This document shows positions 12,330-23,104 of a stretch of DNA of 64,000 bases, in pieces. The notes below the pieces were generated by a model. It did no database searches, was not told the DNA's origin, and was given only the letters and a program-made list of their open reading frames with translations. Position 1 is the first letter of the stretch. Each line of letters opens with the position of its first letter. This DNA is from Nissolia schottii (Eukaryota; Streptophyta; Magnoliopsida; Fabales; Fabaceae). A program made the position numbers and the translations under genes. Where the stretch lies: NCBI GenBank assembly GCA_003254905.1, contig QANU01046033.1, forward strand, positions 193,597 to 257,596, in the 5' to 3' direction.

Positions 12330-13478
12330 GTGGGGGTGGTGTTGAGTGATTGTTGGTTGGTTAATGCGTTTTAATTTTATCTTTTTTTTTTTACCTTTTT
12401 TTCCTTTCAGATTTGGATGGTTATGTAGCCATTTTGATTTTGGTAATTTGAGAATTTAATTTAATAATGATTTGGATGGCTCGTGATATGTTGAGGGTGA
12501 TTTGAAACGGTTCACGGGATTAGTTTTTTGTTTTTTGGGGGGGGGGGGGGTGGCAATGGGAATGTAATGGAGGGTGAGGATGTGGCCACTAGAATACAAT
12601 GTGCAGTGCAGTTGCAGATGCAGATTGCAATCCCTCCCTGTAGACGAGAGAGAGAGAGAGAGAGAGAGGGCACGAGTTGGTGGAATTTGGTATTGAAATT
12701 TTTGGCGGACTTGGGAGACATGGATGGAGGTGGGTAGTGGGTGTGGGTTGATTCCTTCAACAGGAACAGTAGAGTTGGGTGGGTCTGATGACTCTATTGC
12801 GGGATCCACCCGGACCAGGCCAGAGTCTTGTAAACCCCTGGGAAAGCGAAACGCTGAGTACATGTGACTTGTGAGGTGAGCCAAGGTGCAATTGTGCAAC
12901 TGCAATGCTTCCAAGTTCCCAGCCCCATCATAACTCTCCTCAAATTAAAACTGCCATTTGCACATACCTATTTAGAGACCGACCTTTTCTTTTTATTACA
13001 AATAATAAAGGACACTACCTTTTTTTTTTTATATGTTACTACATTTAGAGACGTTTTTAAGGGGTTAGAGTACGACGACAAAGATAATAAAAATTATTGT
13101 CCTACTAAGCATAATTTCATATACTGCTACACCAAAATTTTGTTTTCCTTGTATCCTAATTTTAATAAGGTAAAAAAAATATACATAAACTTTGAGTTCT
13201 TATATTTCTGTGTCGTATTTTTTCCTTAACCAAACGCTAGCTGACGGATGAAACATGTTCATCTCTTGACACTATTCACTCCTCTAAACTATCTCAGATG
13301 CTTTTCAATATAACATCTCATAAATGTTCACTCTTCTAAAATTCAAACTCGACAGACAGTAGTGTCGGCCTGAAGGGGCCAACCACGAGTCACCAACCAC
13401 ATTTAAATTTCACTCCTCCTCTCTCCTAATTCAACCTTTTTAATTATTTTTTTAATTATTAATTGAGCTAACAATAAA
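12330..13478. other. PME upstream region with simple repeats
   Basis: Non-coding. It holds a 14-base G run at 12537-12550 and a GA microsatellite at about 12646-12668, both within a few hundred bases of the PME start. GA tracts are common in plant promoters, and a regulatory role is only possible. The rest is AT-rich with no gene. Confidence 0.5.
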
Positions 13479-13487
13479 TATATTTAA

Positions 13488-13837
13488 GGGTTAATTAAGT
13501 TTTTCATCCTTATAATTTGGGAAAGTTTAGTTTAGGTCTCTCTACGAAGATTTTAGTTCCTGTAAAATTTGACAATTTGATTTTAGTCTCTACTAATGTC
13601 TGGGACCTGACGGTGCTAACGTGGCCGTTAGTCCCGCGGACATGGCGTGCCACGTGGACTCGCCACGTGGCATGACCTGGTTCACCCCACCCATCAGCCC
13701 ATAACCCGGTTCACTTAGACCCGACCCGGTTCTTGAAAAAAAAAACTTTTTCAAATCCCTAATTCCCAAATCACCTTCTACCTCCCAGCTCCGCCCTCCT
13801 TCCCCGTGTCCTGCCCGCGCCTGCCCGTCGCCGTCGC
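13488..13837 (+). repeat. left long terminal inverted repeat of the Pack-MULE
   Basis: Pairs with the reverse complement of about 14525-14885. Shared landmarks, in order, are the GGGTTAATTAAG end, the GACCTGACGGTGCT stretch, the CATGGCGTGCCACGTG stretch, CCCATAACCCGGTTCAC, an A-run, and CCCTCCTTCCCCGTGTCCTG at the inner edge. Confidence 0.85.
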
Positions 13838-13844
13838 CCACGCC

Positions 13845-14323
13845 GGCCCACTCTTCTCCTTCCTCGCCCTCCTCGTCCTTGTCATCGTCCTCGTCATCAT
13901 CCTCGCCGTCAAACCCAAGAAGCCCCAGTTCGATCTCCAACAAGTCGGGGTACAATACATGGGCATCACCCCCTCCTCCACCGCCGACCCAGCCACCAGC
14001 ACCTCCGCGGCGTCACTCTCCCTAACAATCCGGCTCCTCTTCGCCGCGAAGAACCCCAACAAGGTTGGGATCAATTACGGTGAATCGAGGTTCACCATAA
14101 TGTACCGCGGAATCCCGTTGGGGAAGGCCTCTGTTCCAGGGTTCTACCAGGACGCTCACACCATAAGGCAGGTTGTGGCCACAATCGCCGTCGATCGAGT
14201 CAATCTGCTTCAGGCCGCCGCCGCCAATATCATCAGGGACGCTTCCCTCAACGACAGGGTGGAGCTCAGGGTGCTGTCGGTGCCAAGATCCGAGTCATGA
14301 ACTTCGATTCCCCTGGCGTTCAG
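13845..14323 (+). pseudogene. captured LEA2/NHL gene fragment inside the Pack-MULE
   Basis: The frame reads LFSFLALLVLVIVLVIILAV (a membrane segment), then KPKKPQFDLQQVGVQYMGI, SLTIRLLFAAKNPNKVG, and GFYQDAH up to NDRVELRVL. This is the pattern of the LEA_2/NDR1-HIN1-like family, closest in memory to At2g01080. Near 14275 the frame shifts: the expected continuation GAKIRVMNFDSPGVQ is found in another frame up to an exon end at 14323 with a GT donor. No ATG lies upstream of the membrane segment in this frame, which is open only from a GTG in the left TIR. The following family exon is missing. This is a gene fragment, not a working gene. Confidence 0.78.
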
Positions 14324-14524
14324 GTATTAATTACTAGCTACACCCATTTCTTTTGAATTAAGCTTTCAATTTTCTTGGTGGTTTTATCTTGTTGATTTTG
14401 ATTTGATGGTGGGATTGTAGTTCATGATTTCTCTGGAGAGATAATTAGTGTGGCGGAGGAGAAAGGGATGTACGGGAGAGGGCAGGCAGGCGACGAGCAC
14501 AGCCACAGGATGGCGGCGACGACG

Positions 14525-14885
14525 GCGGCGACGGGCAGGCGACGAGCAGGACACGGGGAAGGAGGGCGGAGCTGGGTGGAGAGGATGCGGGAGGTAGAAG
14601 GTGATTTGGGAATTATGGATTTGAAATTTTTTTTTTTTAAGAATCGGGTCGGGTCTAAGTGAACCGGGTTATGGGCTGATGGATGGGGTGAACCGAGTCA
14701 TGCCACATGGCGAGTTCACGTGGCACGCCATGTCTGCGGGGCTAACGGCCACGTCAGCACCGTCAGGTCCCAGACGTTAGTAAGGACTAAAATCAAATTG
14801 TCAAATTTTACAGGGACTAAAATCTTCATAGAGGGACCAAAACCAAACTTTCCCAAATTACATGGATGAAAAACTTAATTAACCC
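14525..14885 (-). repeat. right long terminal inverted repeat of the Pack-MULE
   Basis: Inverted partner of 13488-13837, differing by scattered substitutions and a small insertion near 14575-14590. Confidence 0.85.
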
Positions 14886-14894
14886 TATATTTAA

Positions 14895-15675
14895 TATCTT
14901 AAAATTTTACAACACATTCACTTTCTACCTTATTTAGGATAATGATGAGAAGGATGAGTTAAAAGTCATAACATACTCTTCATATAATCTTGCTATAATC
15001 AATTTTAAATAAGTCATTTTTATAAGGTCTTTTGTTACCGAGTGTTTTAATGGCACTCATTAAATATAGGGTCAATTGTAAAAATTATTCTTAGGTTTTC
15101 TATTAGGTGAGGCAAAACAACGAAAATAATAAAATTTATGGTGGAAGGCAATTTAAATAAACCTAAGGAAATAATATTGTATCGTCTTCATTGTTTTTAA
15201 AATTTCCTCCTCAAACTTTTAAAAACTTTTGAAATCAAAAAATACTTGAAATTAAAACATGTATTTTATTTAATAGTAAATAACAATTCACTGATATTGT
15301 TTTCAAATTAAAATTTTACTTTATTTTAACATTAATTTTATTTAAAATACATAAATGGCGAATAATTATTTACTTCTCGTGATTGTATGACTAATGAATT
15401 AAATTATAATTTACATTTTTATTTTGAATTATATATATAATCAATAATTGAATTGAAAAAATTATAGTTTATTTAGAAACAATTAAATAGTACAATTTGT
15501 ATATTTATTTAAAAATAAACAGTTTTTATTTTAATATAAAAAATCAAGATACTATCTTTTATTAGAAAATTAAGATACTGCGCTCTTGCTAATAATTGGT
15601 CAAAGTTATGTCAGATTTGTGAAGGTTTGCGCAAATTATTTTATGGGAAAAAAATAATTTAGTCTTTAAACTACA
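14895..15675. other. AT-rich spacer
   Basis: Very AT-rich DNA between the Pack-MULE and the hAT-like element. No gene or repeat boundary is recognised. Confidence 0.5.
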
Positions 15676-16688
15676 TGCATGATTAGGAGTGAAAACAGAT
15701 CAGACGGTCTATTTAACAAAAAGCTTAGGCACCGGCCTTTCTCAAAGTCTGTTTCAATAAAAAGGTCAGACCCAAACTATTGACATTCACCATACTAAGG
15801 CAATGCCTTGACCACTAAACCAACAACACTTTTTGTAACATTTTATGTAATCATATTTATTAATATAATTTTATTATTTTAAATTTTCTTTTTAAACAAA
15901 CCCTAAATTAAACTCATAGGCTATGAGTTTTGATCTTCACGGACTTTGAAACTATTTGGTTTAAGAATCAAATCAATCAAATGTTTTACAACTAAAATGG
16001 AATGATTTCAAAATTAAATCAATTCTTATTTTAATTTTCCATGAAATTCATTTGTCAATTCATATTCCCATGACTTCCCAATTAAATAATTTTTCATTTA
16101 TAAATAAAATGGGCTCCCAAATTTTGGAAATGGGTCCTATCAATTAGATTTTTTTTGTTAAGTATAATCTTTAACCATTAATCTTATGCCATGTATGGAG
16201 CATACCTTATTAATTAATGGTGAGAAATTACATTTGACAATATATGACGAGAAATCTAATCAAGAGGTTCTCAAATTTTAGTGACATTAATTATGTTCTC
16301 AATTATGTATTGTGTGTTGAGAATAATTTTTGTTTAGTGGGTATTTAGATATTATTAGTCTTGTATGTTCCGGACATAAATCTTGTATGGTATTTGGATA
16401 TTATTGGTCTTATATGTTTCGGGCTTAAATCTAGAAAGATGGTTAATTATTGTTGTTGAATGTTGTTTTATTGAGTGTGTAATAGACCATGGCTGTTGTA
16501 ACAGGCCATACAACAGTTTTTTTTATAATAAAAAATATACACAGGTAGGCCTATCAGGCTCCAGGCCAGGCCAAGCCTCCCAAACAATTCAGGCCAAATT
16601 AAAAAAATAGCCTATGGCAGTTATCAGGTCAGGCCCAGGCCAAAAACTAACGAGACAGGCCTGACCTGTTCCCATCCCTATGCACGAT
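15676..16688. mobile_element. non-autonomous hAT-like DNA transposon
   Basis: The element is 15684-16680 (997 bp). It starts TAGGAGTGAAAACAGATCAG and its reverse-complemented right end reads TAGGGATGGGAACAGGTCAG. The flanks carry an 8-bp duplication, TGCATGAT (15676-15683) against TGCACGAT (16681-16688), one mismatch. Terminal TAGG ends plus an 8-bp TSD fit the hAT superfamily. The subterminal right side is rich in AGGCC/CAGGCC motifs, also usual in hAT elements. No transposase ORF is present. Confidence 0.7.
15800..15912 (-). repeat. tRNA-like repeat module inside the hAT-like element
   Basis: This segment matches, at roughly 85% by eye, two stretches in the inverted-repeat element near 60165-60280 and 60944-61060. 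The shared part covers a pol III A-box-like TGGTTTAGTGG (minus strand) and an AT-rich body ending at an AACCCTAA landmark. Confidence 0.6.
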
Positions 16689-17227
16689 GCACACAACTTT
16701 CAAAAAGGTATAAATTAACCTTCTTAGTGCTTTATAATGCTGCAAATTAACTTTTAAATGCTAAATTAATCTCATATTCTTTTTCTCTCTTCTTCTTTAT
16801 CAAGAACATGATAATAATTTTGTCATATAAAGGCCAATTTATATTGTTAAAATGTTAGAGTGTCCATTTTACACATTTTTTTAACGTCAATGATTAAATG
16901 CACATGATATATAATTTAAACAACATAAATAATTATAAATAATTATGATATATCTATTAATGTAACAACATTAAGAAGTATTTTTATAGGTTAAACTTAT
17001 TAACTACTTATAAAACTAGTCCTTATTCAATTATAGGAACTACTAGGGAGTTGTCTCTCTTAAAATTTAAAACTTGCTTATTCTTCTTCTTACAAAGTCA
17101 AGATATTTACCCCTTCAATTAATTATGTGCAAATTATTTGTGGTTTTTCATTTGTTCCCTTTCATTAAGATATCGGGTTCGGATATTATCGAGGGACAAA
17201 ATCAGCTTTAAAAAAGTTTTAACTAGA
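16689..17227. other. spacer between hAT-like element and nested LTRs
   Basis: AT-rich; no gene recognised. Confidence 0.45.
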
Positions 17228-18443
17228 CTCATTGGGACGATTTCATAAATCGTCACAATACATAAGAGATTAGTTCACTTACGAAAGTATTCTAACATAC
17301 TAATAATGAAAACATGCAACTTTTATAAACAAATAAAAAATAAACCTTTTAAAATAAACTAAGCACCATAAATTAATAAAATAAATTTTTTTACATAAAA
17401 TACAAATTAGTAATCAAAATACGAAAACACCATGTTTTAGTTTATTGGAAAACTTTAATGACTAATATAACATAAATTGTCCTAATAACTTAAATAAAGT
17501 TAAAGAACACTCCACGACAACATGAAGTTCAAAAAGGATCCAATCTCCTAGAGACTACTGAATGAGCACGCATCTTCCTCGACGTTATCTGAAAAATGGT
17601 TGATGAGAGATGAGTCATCGCTCAGTGAATGATCGAACCTACGGTGACATGGAACAACTCGTAATCATGACATGCAGATGCAATACATAATATAATAGCA
17701 AACATGAAAAACATTTTATATAATAATGCATAGTACATAAAAGCATTTGAAAACATAACAAGTAGGGAGTTTTCTAGATAGAAAATCCGAGCATTACGGT
17801 TTAGTTATTCCATAAATGTCCAAGTTTTACGGTCTTGCCTTAATCAACATGACATGATGCCTGATATGTGATACATTATACATTATACATGATACATGAC
17901 ACTGGGCGTCACAGGCTTCCATGTCCGGGCTTCACTGTCTTGTCCTAAATCTACATGAATCCTATTCTAAGTTACGATCGTGTAAAATATATCAGGGTCA
18001 ACGTAGGTTGTCGCTCTGTTCAACGTAGGTTGTCGCTCTGTTCTATCCTAGACATTACTCTCATTAAAACAGTTTAAACAATATAACATGATATAACATG
18101 AACATGATAACATAACTAATAATTGATAGCTTAACATAACGTAATTCATAAATATCATACATGTAACATCCCTGCTAACTGCTTACGCTATAGTCGTAAA
18201 CAATACTCACAGAGTTGTTAACTACTTTGGTTGGGTTATTTCTAGCCCCTATAGTTGTCTTTGAAAATATTTCTTATTCGAAAGTATGGACCATTTTGAA
18301 ACTTTTTCCTTTTCGTAATTAATTCATAAACTATGAGTCATGCTTGTTCAAGAAGATGTCTGTATAGATATGAAAACGATAAAGTCTCGAAAGGACTTAG
18401 GCGATAATTAAGCTGTTGGAATAATCATACAAAACATCTCATG

Positions 18444-18476
<33 letters not shown>

Positions 18477-19590
18477 TACAATCACATGGTGCAGAACATA
18501 ATTACACATATGATTAATAATATATATTACATTTAGTACACACAAGAGTTAATGGCCTATCTAGACCATATAACCAAGACAAACTTTAACACAGTAATTG
18601 TTCCTACAAGTAGATGAAGAGAGTAACTCTTGCTGCTCCTCGGGAGTCTTCTTGCTTAGAGACCTTCATTCGTCATACGATGTCTTGCCCCCATCAGTAA
18701 ACTGGTCGTATCTGCCTGGAACCATAAACGAGTGAGGGTGAGAACGTCATGTTCTCAGTGGGAAACCTTTAGCGTCGGGGATTTCTTATTACTTCAGTTA
18801 TGATCCAGGTCACTCAGGATATCTCTAGGTGTCAAAGTATACTAAAATTTCTACTTATTATTGTTGTTCATGCTAGTCCTGAGTAGCTTTATCTACTTTA
18901 CTAAGTGACCGAGCCCTTCTAATCTTTACCGTAGTTATTAGGGAAACATCTTCATATCGTCATATCGTTTCTTAAGAATCTCATACGCATAGATATACTT
19001 TAGTATCCTCTTATACATAGCATAAACATAGATCACAACATATGCATGAGGGGAGATGGGGTTCTCTTATGCGCCATGTGGCTGCGTCCTTCTTGTTTTA
19101 ATATGTCATTCCTCCTTTGTAGCCTTGGCCGTTTGGCTACAACCTACTTCTGTTTTTGTATCGTTGACGACTAGAAAACGTTATAACCTGAGTGGTAGCT
19201 AACCATGAGTGCACTACGACAAAATTCATCGAACAACGAATACGGAATAACCATCCTACTTGTGGGAGAAGAAAATAAGGCACTGTCTATTTTTTTATTG
19301 TGATTCTTGGATATTTTAATTACAAGAGATGAAGAGAGATATATAGTAGAAATTATAATTGACAAATCCCTAAATCTAGGTAATTACAATATTCCTTGTT
19401 TTAACAGGCTAAGAATCTGGTTGATTAGTGCATTGATTTGCTGTCTTCAATCAGCTCTCCATTAATAGTGGCATGATTATTGGAATTGTCATTCTTATCA
19501 GGGCAACTGTGATTTGTTGCCTTATCTCTCCAACAAATCCCATTATTGCGATTTAATGATGGCTGAGTATTGCTAATAGTGGGATGGCGA

Positions 19591-19763
19591 GGGGTCTACC
19601 CTATCGACGCGACTAGGAGTGGACTTGTTCTCTCTTTTTTTCTCTGGCCTGCCCTATCGACGTGACTAGGAGTGTAATCTTACTTTTTGGCCTGCCCTAT
19701 CGACGCGATCAAAAGTGTAATCTCACTTTCCAGCCTGCCCCATCGATGCGACCAGAAGTGTAT
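19591..19763 (+). repeat. tandem repeat, four copies of about 43-53 bp
   Basis: The core CCCTATCGACGCGACTAGGA recurs with small changes at about 19599, 19652, 19695 and 19738 (spacings 53, 43, 43). It lies inside the inner LTR. Confidence 0.7.
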
Positions 19764-20164
19764 TTGTTAGGACTTTTTGATGTCACGTCCTTGAACATTC
19801 ATCTTTTCTTCCTTTCTTTTTAACTTCAACATAAAGTCAGGTCTTAAACCTGCGTTCACATCATTGACCAATCCATCTTATTGGACTGGTGAGGGGCTTG
19901 TCCTGTGGACATGCCAAGATAGGGATTTCCTTATTCGTATAACTAAGTTCATCATTAAGGTATTCCGAGCTCCTTGTGGTCGATACCTTCTTATAGTCAT
20001 TACATATTCCCTATGTTCAATTATGCACTATCTGATTTAAATGATCATCTGTCTAATTATCTAAGGTTGTCCTAATACTCTAATGACAACTCATCTCCTC
20101 ATGATGCATCATAACAATTAACATAGTATAACTAAGGGAAGAATTGGAAATTGATGATTAAAAC

Positions 20165-20395
20165 CCCAGTCATTTGAATGACCTATCAAGAGTCATTCGA
20201 ATGACTACTGGTACTGAGACTGTTATTGCTCTCAGGTTAGTGCATAAAATAGGTCATTCGATTGAAAGAGACCATTTATTCGAATGCCAGAGGCTAATTC
20301 ATTCGAATGAATTGAATATTTTGCTCTCGGTTTAGTGTAATCGGTGAGTCATTCGAATGGTCATACCTAGTCATTCGAATGACCATAGGTCTATT
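20165..20395. repeat. cluster of CATTCGAATG palindromes
   Basis: Seven exact or near copies of GTCATTCGAATGAC occur within 230 bases (about 20169, 20190, 20252, 20276, 20299, 20349 and 20371). The motif is self-complementary and contains TTCGAA. Confidence 0.7.
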
Positions 20396-22309
20396 CAAGA
20401 AAATCAGCAACATATTTAACACAATTCCATGCACCATTCCTTGAGTCCTTTTCAAACCTAAGTTTCTCTCAACATTTTCCATTGAAAAATTAACTTTTCT
20501 TTTCTTTCTCTTTTAGAAATCTTTCCAAAATCATTGTTTCGTCATAAGAATCCTAAGCACAAACAACACAATCATATTTCAGTCAATTCACAGATATGCA
20601 CTAATAGTTTCCAGTCATTTGTCTATAATTTCATCATCACAATCCTAGCATAACTACACCTAAATCATCATAACAAGCCACATAAACAATGGAAAGTCGG
20701 TTTACCCACTTGTAGGAACGTTTCCAAATAGTTCAGCAGAAACCCTGGAAAGCTCTGGTGTCTCAAGCGTTCGTGTGACTTGCTACGGAACCGATTCTAG
20801 GGTACGTTGGCTAGGGTTTCCTTTTGGAGAATTAGGAAGAATTTAAGGGAACAAGGTTGTGGGAAACTATGAGAAAAATCGTGTTGAGGTCATGTAGTAA
20901 GGTTCTATGTTTCTACTTTATCAGAGAAATGACAGAGTGTGCGAGTGGAATGTGTCTAGGAGAGAAAAATGATGGAAAATGGAAACACACGGCTGGCCAT
21001 ATATATAAGCCTTATGGCTGACTTTATCTTTCAAATTTGGAGACAAAATTAAATGAAAAACAATTACTTTATGACGTAAGCAATGATGTCATCATGATGT
21101 CATCATCATGAGTCATCATGCTCAGTCATTTTGGAAGACGATAGAATTTTGCTTTGTTGTTTTTGTCTTTTTGTGTGTGTGTGCCGTGTGATTCCTCATG
21201 GGGCTGGCCGTGTGTGTGTGTTTGATTTTTCTTGGTTCGTGTATGATCGTGTACGGCTGTCTCAAAAATTATCCGAATACACCATCGCGATCTACTATTT
21301 ATTTTCATAAAAGTGTTCTTTACGGATACCTTTAATACACAATTAAATTCCAACGATGAAAGGTAATTAATTTGGTGTCTGTGGAATTTCGCGAAATCGC
21401 GAACTATTACCTTCACGAACATTTTTGACGTAAGAATTTATGTTTCTATATTTCTAATCCTACACAAAGCTCATATATGTATTTATTTTGCGAAATCTGT
21501 ACTAAAGAGAAAAGCGGGATGTTACAATACACATGCAACATGACATACTTAATGTAATAAAACATATGGTCTCATGTAGTTCTAAAATAGTTTCCATTAA
21601 TTTCCAAAAATAGTTTCATAAATAACTTCATAAAATGACTACTCTCATAAATAGAGAAATTCCTATATAATAACTAACTTCATAAATACCTAAAAGAAAA
21701 TATTAAGTTCCACGTCCTATGATTTCATAAAATATTTATAGATGAATAATTTCTTAAAATAAGTACATGGTCTAAAAATAGACTGTGAAGAAAGTCACTC
21801 ACCTGAAAATGTTTGATTGCTAAGGAGCACTAACGCATAAATACTAAGTTCCTAAATAATATGCATAAATACATGCTCTAAAAAACAATTTTTAAAAATA
21901 AATAAGGTCTAAAAATAGATCATGAATAAAGTCACTCACCTGAAAATGCCTAACCAATAAGAATCACTAACGATGAGAGCTTCTAACATGTGGAGGCACT
22001 GCTTCCCTACGAACAGAAAATGAGAGAGAATGAATAAAAAGAATTCAAGCAAATAGTCTCATTAAAGTGAAACATTTTAAGCTCTTTAGTGAATTAGCGA
22101 GTCTAAGCACTCATGAGAAGCTTCCATATATAGGGAGAGTTAGAGACCCCTCATCAGAACAACTTTTGATGTGAGACTCCAAATCTCGCGTCGCTGCAGT
22201 GCTCTTTGGGCGTTGCAGCGCCCCATTTCGTTGTCGCTGCAGCGCGCCTAGGGGTGTTGCGGTACATGCGAATTTTTTTTAACTTAAAATTATGGATTGT
22301 TACACTCAT

Positions 22310-22825
22310 ATCATATATATCAATTAAAATTTAAAAATGCCTAAAATAGGTGAAAAACATGTCACATGTGTTTTTTTTTTCTTTCTTTTTAAAAAGATCT
22401 CAATATAACTAATGACATTGAAACTCTATTATTATTGACACAACTAATTTGTCTCGATCTGAGGAGTAGGATATTTTAGTAAGGATGCGTTCCATTCTTA
22501 AGTCTTAAATTCAAGAACTTTAATTATTATGCTAAGACACCTACTACCTCAATCAATCTCGCATTGATAAAAAAATAGTTAATTATTGCAACAAACAAAA
22601 TAATATTAAATTTTTTTAATATATATATATACACATATTCAAAGAATTTATTCATGGGCATGGCTAATTTAAAAAAGTTGTACACAGTTATCTAATCATG
22701 TGTTTTTATATTATTTAACTATTTTGAAAGATTCTTATTTAGTAGCACATTATTATATTAAAATGTAAAATTCATTGGTACTCACCCTGCATAGAAATTA
22801 ATTTATATTATATTAAGAGAGTTAA

Positions 22826-22856
<31 letters not shown>

Positions 22857-22900
22857 TTAAATTAAGGTAAATCCAAAGACAAGAAACGTGAATATTGTCA
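22310..22900. other. AT-rich upstream region of the CCCH gene
   Basis: No gene. A TA tract of about 22 bases lies near 22829-22850. The probable transcription start region of the CCCH gene follows. Confidence 0.45.
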
Positions 22901-23050
22901 CAAACCCTGCGTAACCAAACAACGGGACCCACACATAACACAGTCTTTCAGTTCACCAGTGTGGTTGACAAAACGGCAACAGCTTCAGCTTCCTTTCTCT
23001 TCTTCGCTTTGCTACTCTCTAACCCTATCATCAAGTCCAAGCTGGGATGG

Positions 23051-23104
23051 ATGGAGTTTGATTCCAACGACGATTCCCTTCCTCTGCTCCACTCTTTCTA
23101 CTGA
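23051..23104 (+). other. possible upstream ORF in the CCCH 5' leader
   Basis: ATG at 23051 opens a 17-codon frame (MEFDSNDDSLPLLHSFY) ending at 23104. A second ATG at 23047 overlaps it in another frame and stops after four codons. If the leader is transcribed, these would precede the main start and could damp translation. Whether it is transcribed is inferred only. Confidence 0.25.

Larger units (their letters stand above)
13479..14894. mobile_element. Pack-MULE (Mutator-like element with captured gene fragment)
   Basis: The element proper spans 13488-14885 (1398 bp). It begins GGGTTAATTAAG and ends CTTAATTAACCC, and it is flanked by a perfect 9-bp direct repeat, TATATTTAA, at 13479-13487 and 14886-14894. 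A 9-bp TSD is diagnostic of Mutator-like elements. The terminal inverted repeats are about 350 bp (13488 to about 13837, and about 14525 to 14885) and roughly 90% alike by eye. There is no transposase; the interior is a captured piece of a LEA2/NHL gene, so it is non-autonomous. Confidence 0.88.
18157..21531. mobile_element. inner solo LTR (3.4 kb), nested insertion
   Basis: The element is 18162-21526 (3365 bp). It has 11-bp inverted ends, TGTAACATCCC and GGGATGTTACA, and a perfect 5-bp TSD, ATACA, at 18157-18161 and 21527-21531. No retroviral-type coding domain is visible, so it is read as a solo LTR left after recombination. It contains a short tandem array (19591-19763) and a cluster of CATTCGAATG palindromes (20165-20395). 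It sits wholly inside the outer LTR and is therefore younger than it. Confidence 0.78.
17228..22309 (-). mobile_element. outer solo LTR, interrupted by a second LTR
   Basis: The sequence from 17233 (TGGGACGATTTC) to 22304 (GGATTGTTACA) has TG...CA ends and is flanked by the 5-bp repeat CTCAT at 17228-17232 and 22305-22309. On the minus strand it starts TGTAACAATCC and ends AATCGTCCCA, a pattern typical of plant Ty3/gypsy-type LTRs. Removing the inner insertion leaves about 1.7 kb with no gag-pol coding, so it is a solo LTR. A minus-strand TATA-like motif (CTATATATGG) lies near 22123-22133. CTGCAGCG-rich words cluster near 22190-22250. Confidence 0.72.

Noticed and set aside
11717-12349. Long plus-strand ORFs (210, 99 and 61 codons) at the PME 5' end
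   Set aside because: They are shadows of the GC-rich PME exon 1 on the other strand, with arginine-, glycine- and valine-rich low-complexity translations.
13806-14300. 164-codon ORF as a functional LEA2/NHL gene
   Set aside because: It opens only with GTG inside a transposon TIR, is frameshifted near 14275 and lacks the following exon; it is treated as a captured fragment.
20165-20395. CRISPR-like array from the CATTCGAATG repeats
   Set aside because: Units are short palindromes with irregular spacing inside a plant LTR in a nuclear genome.
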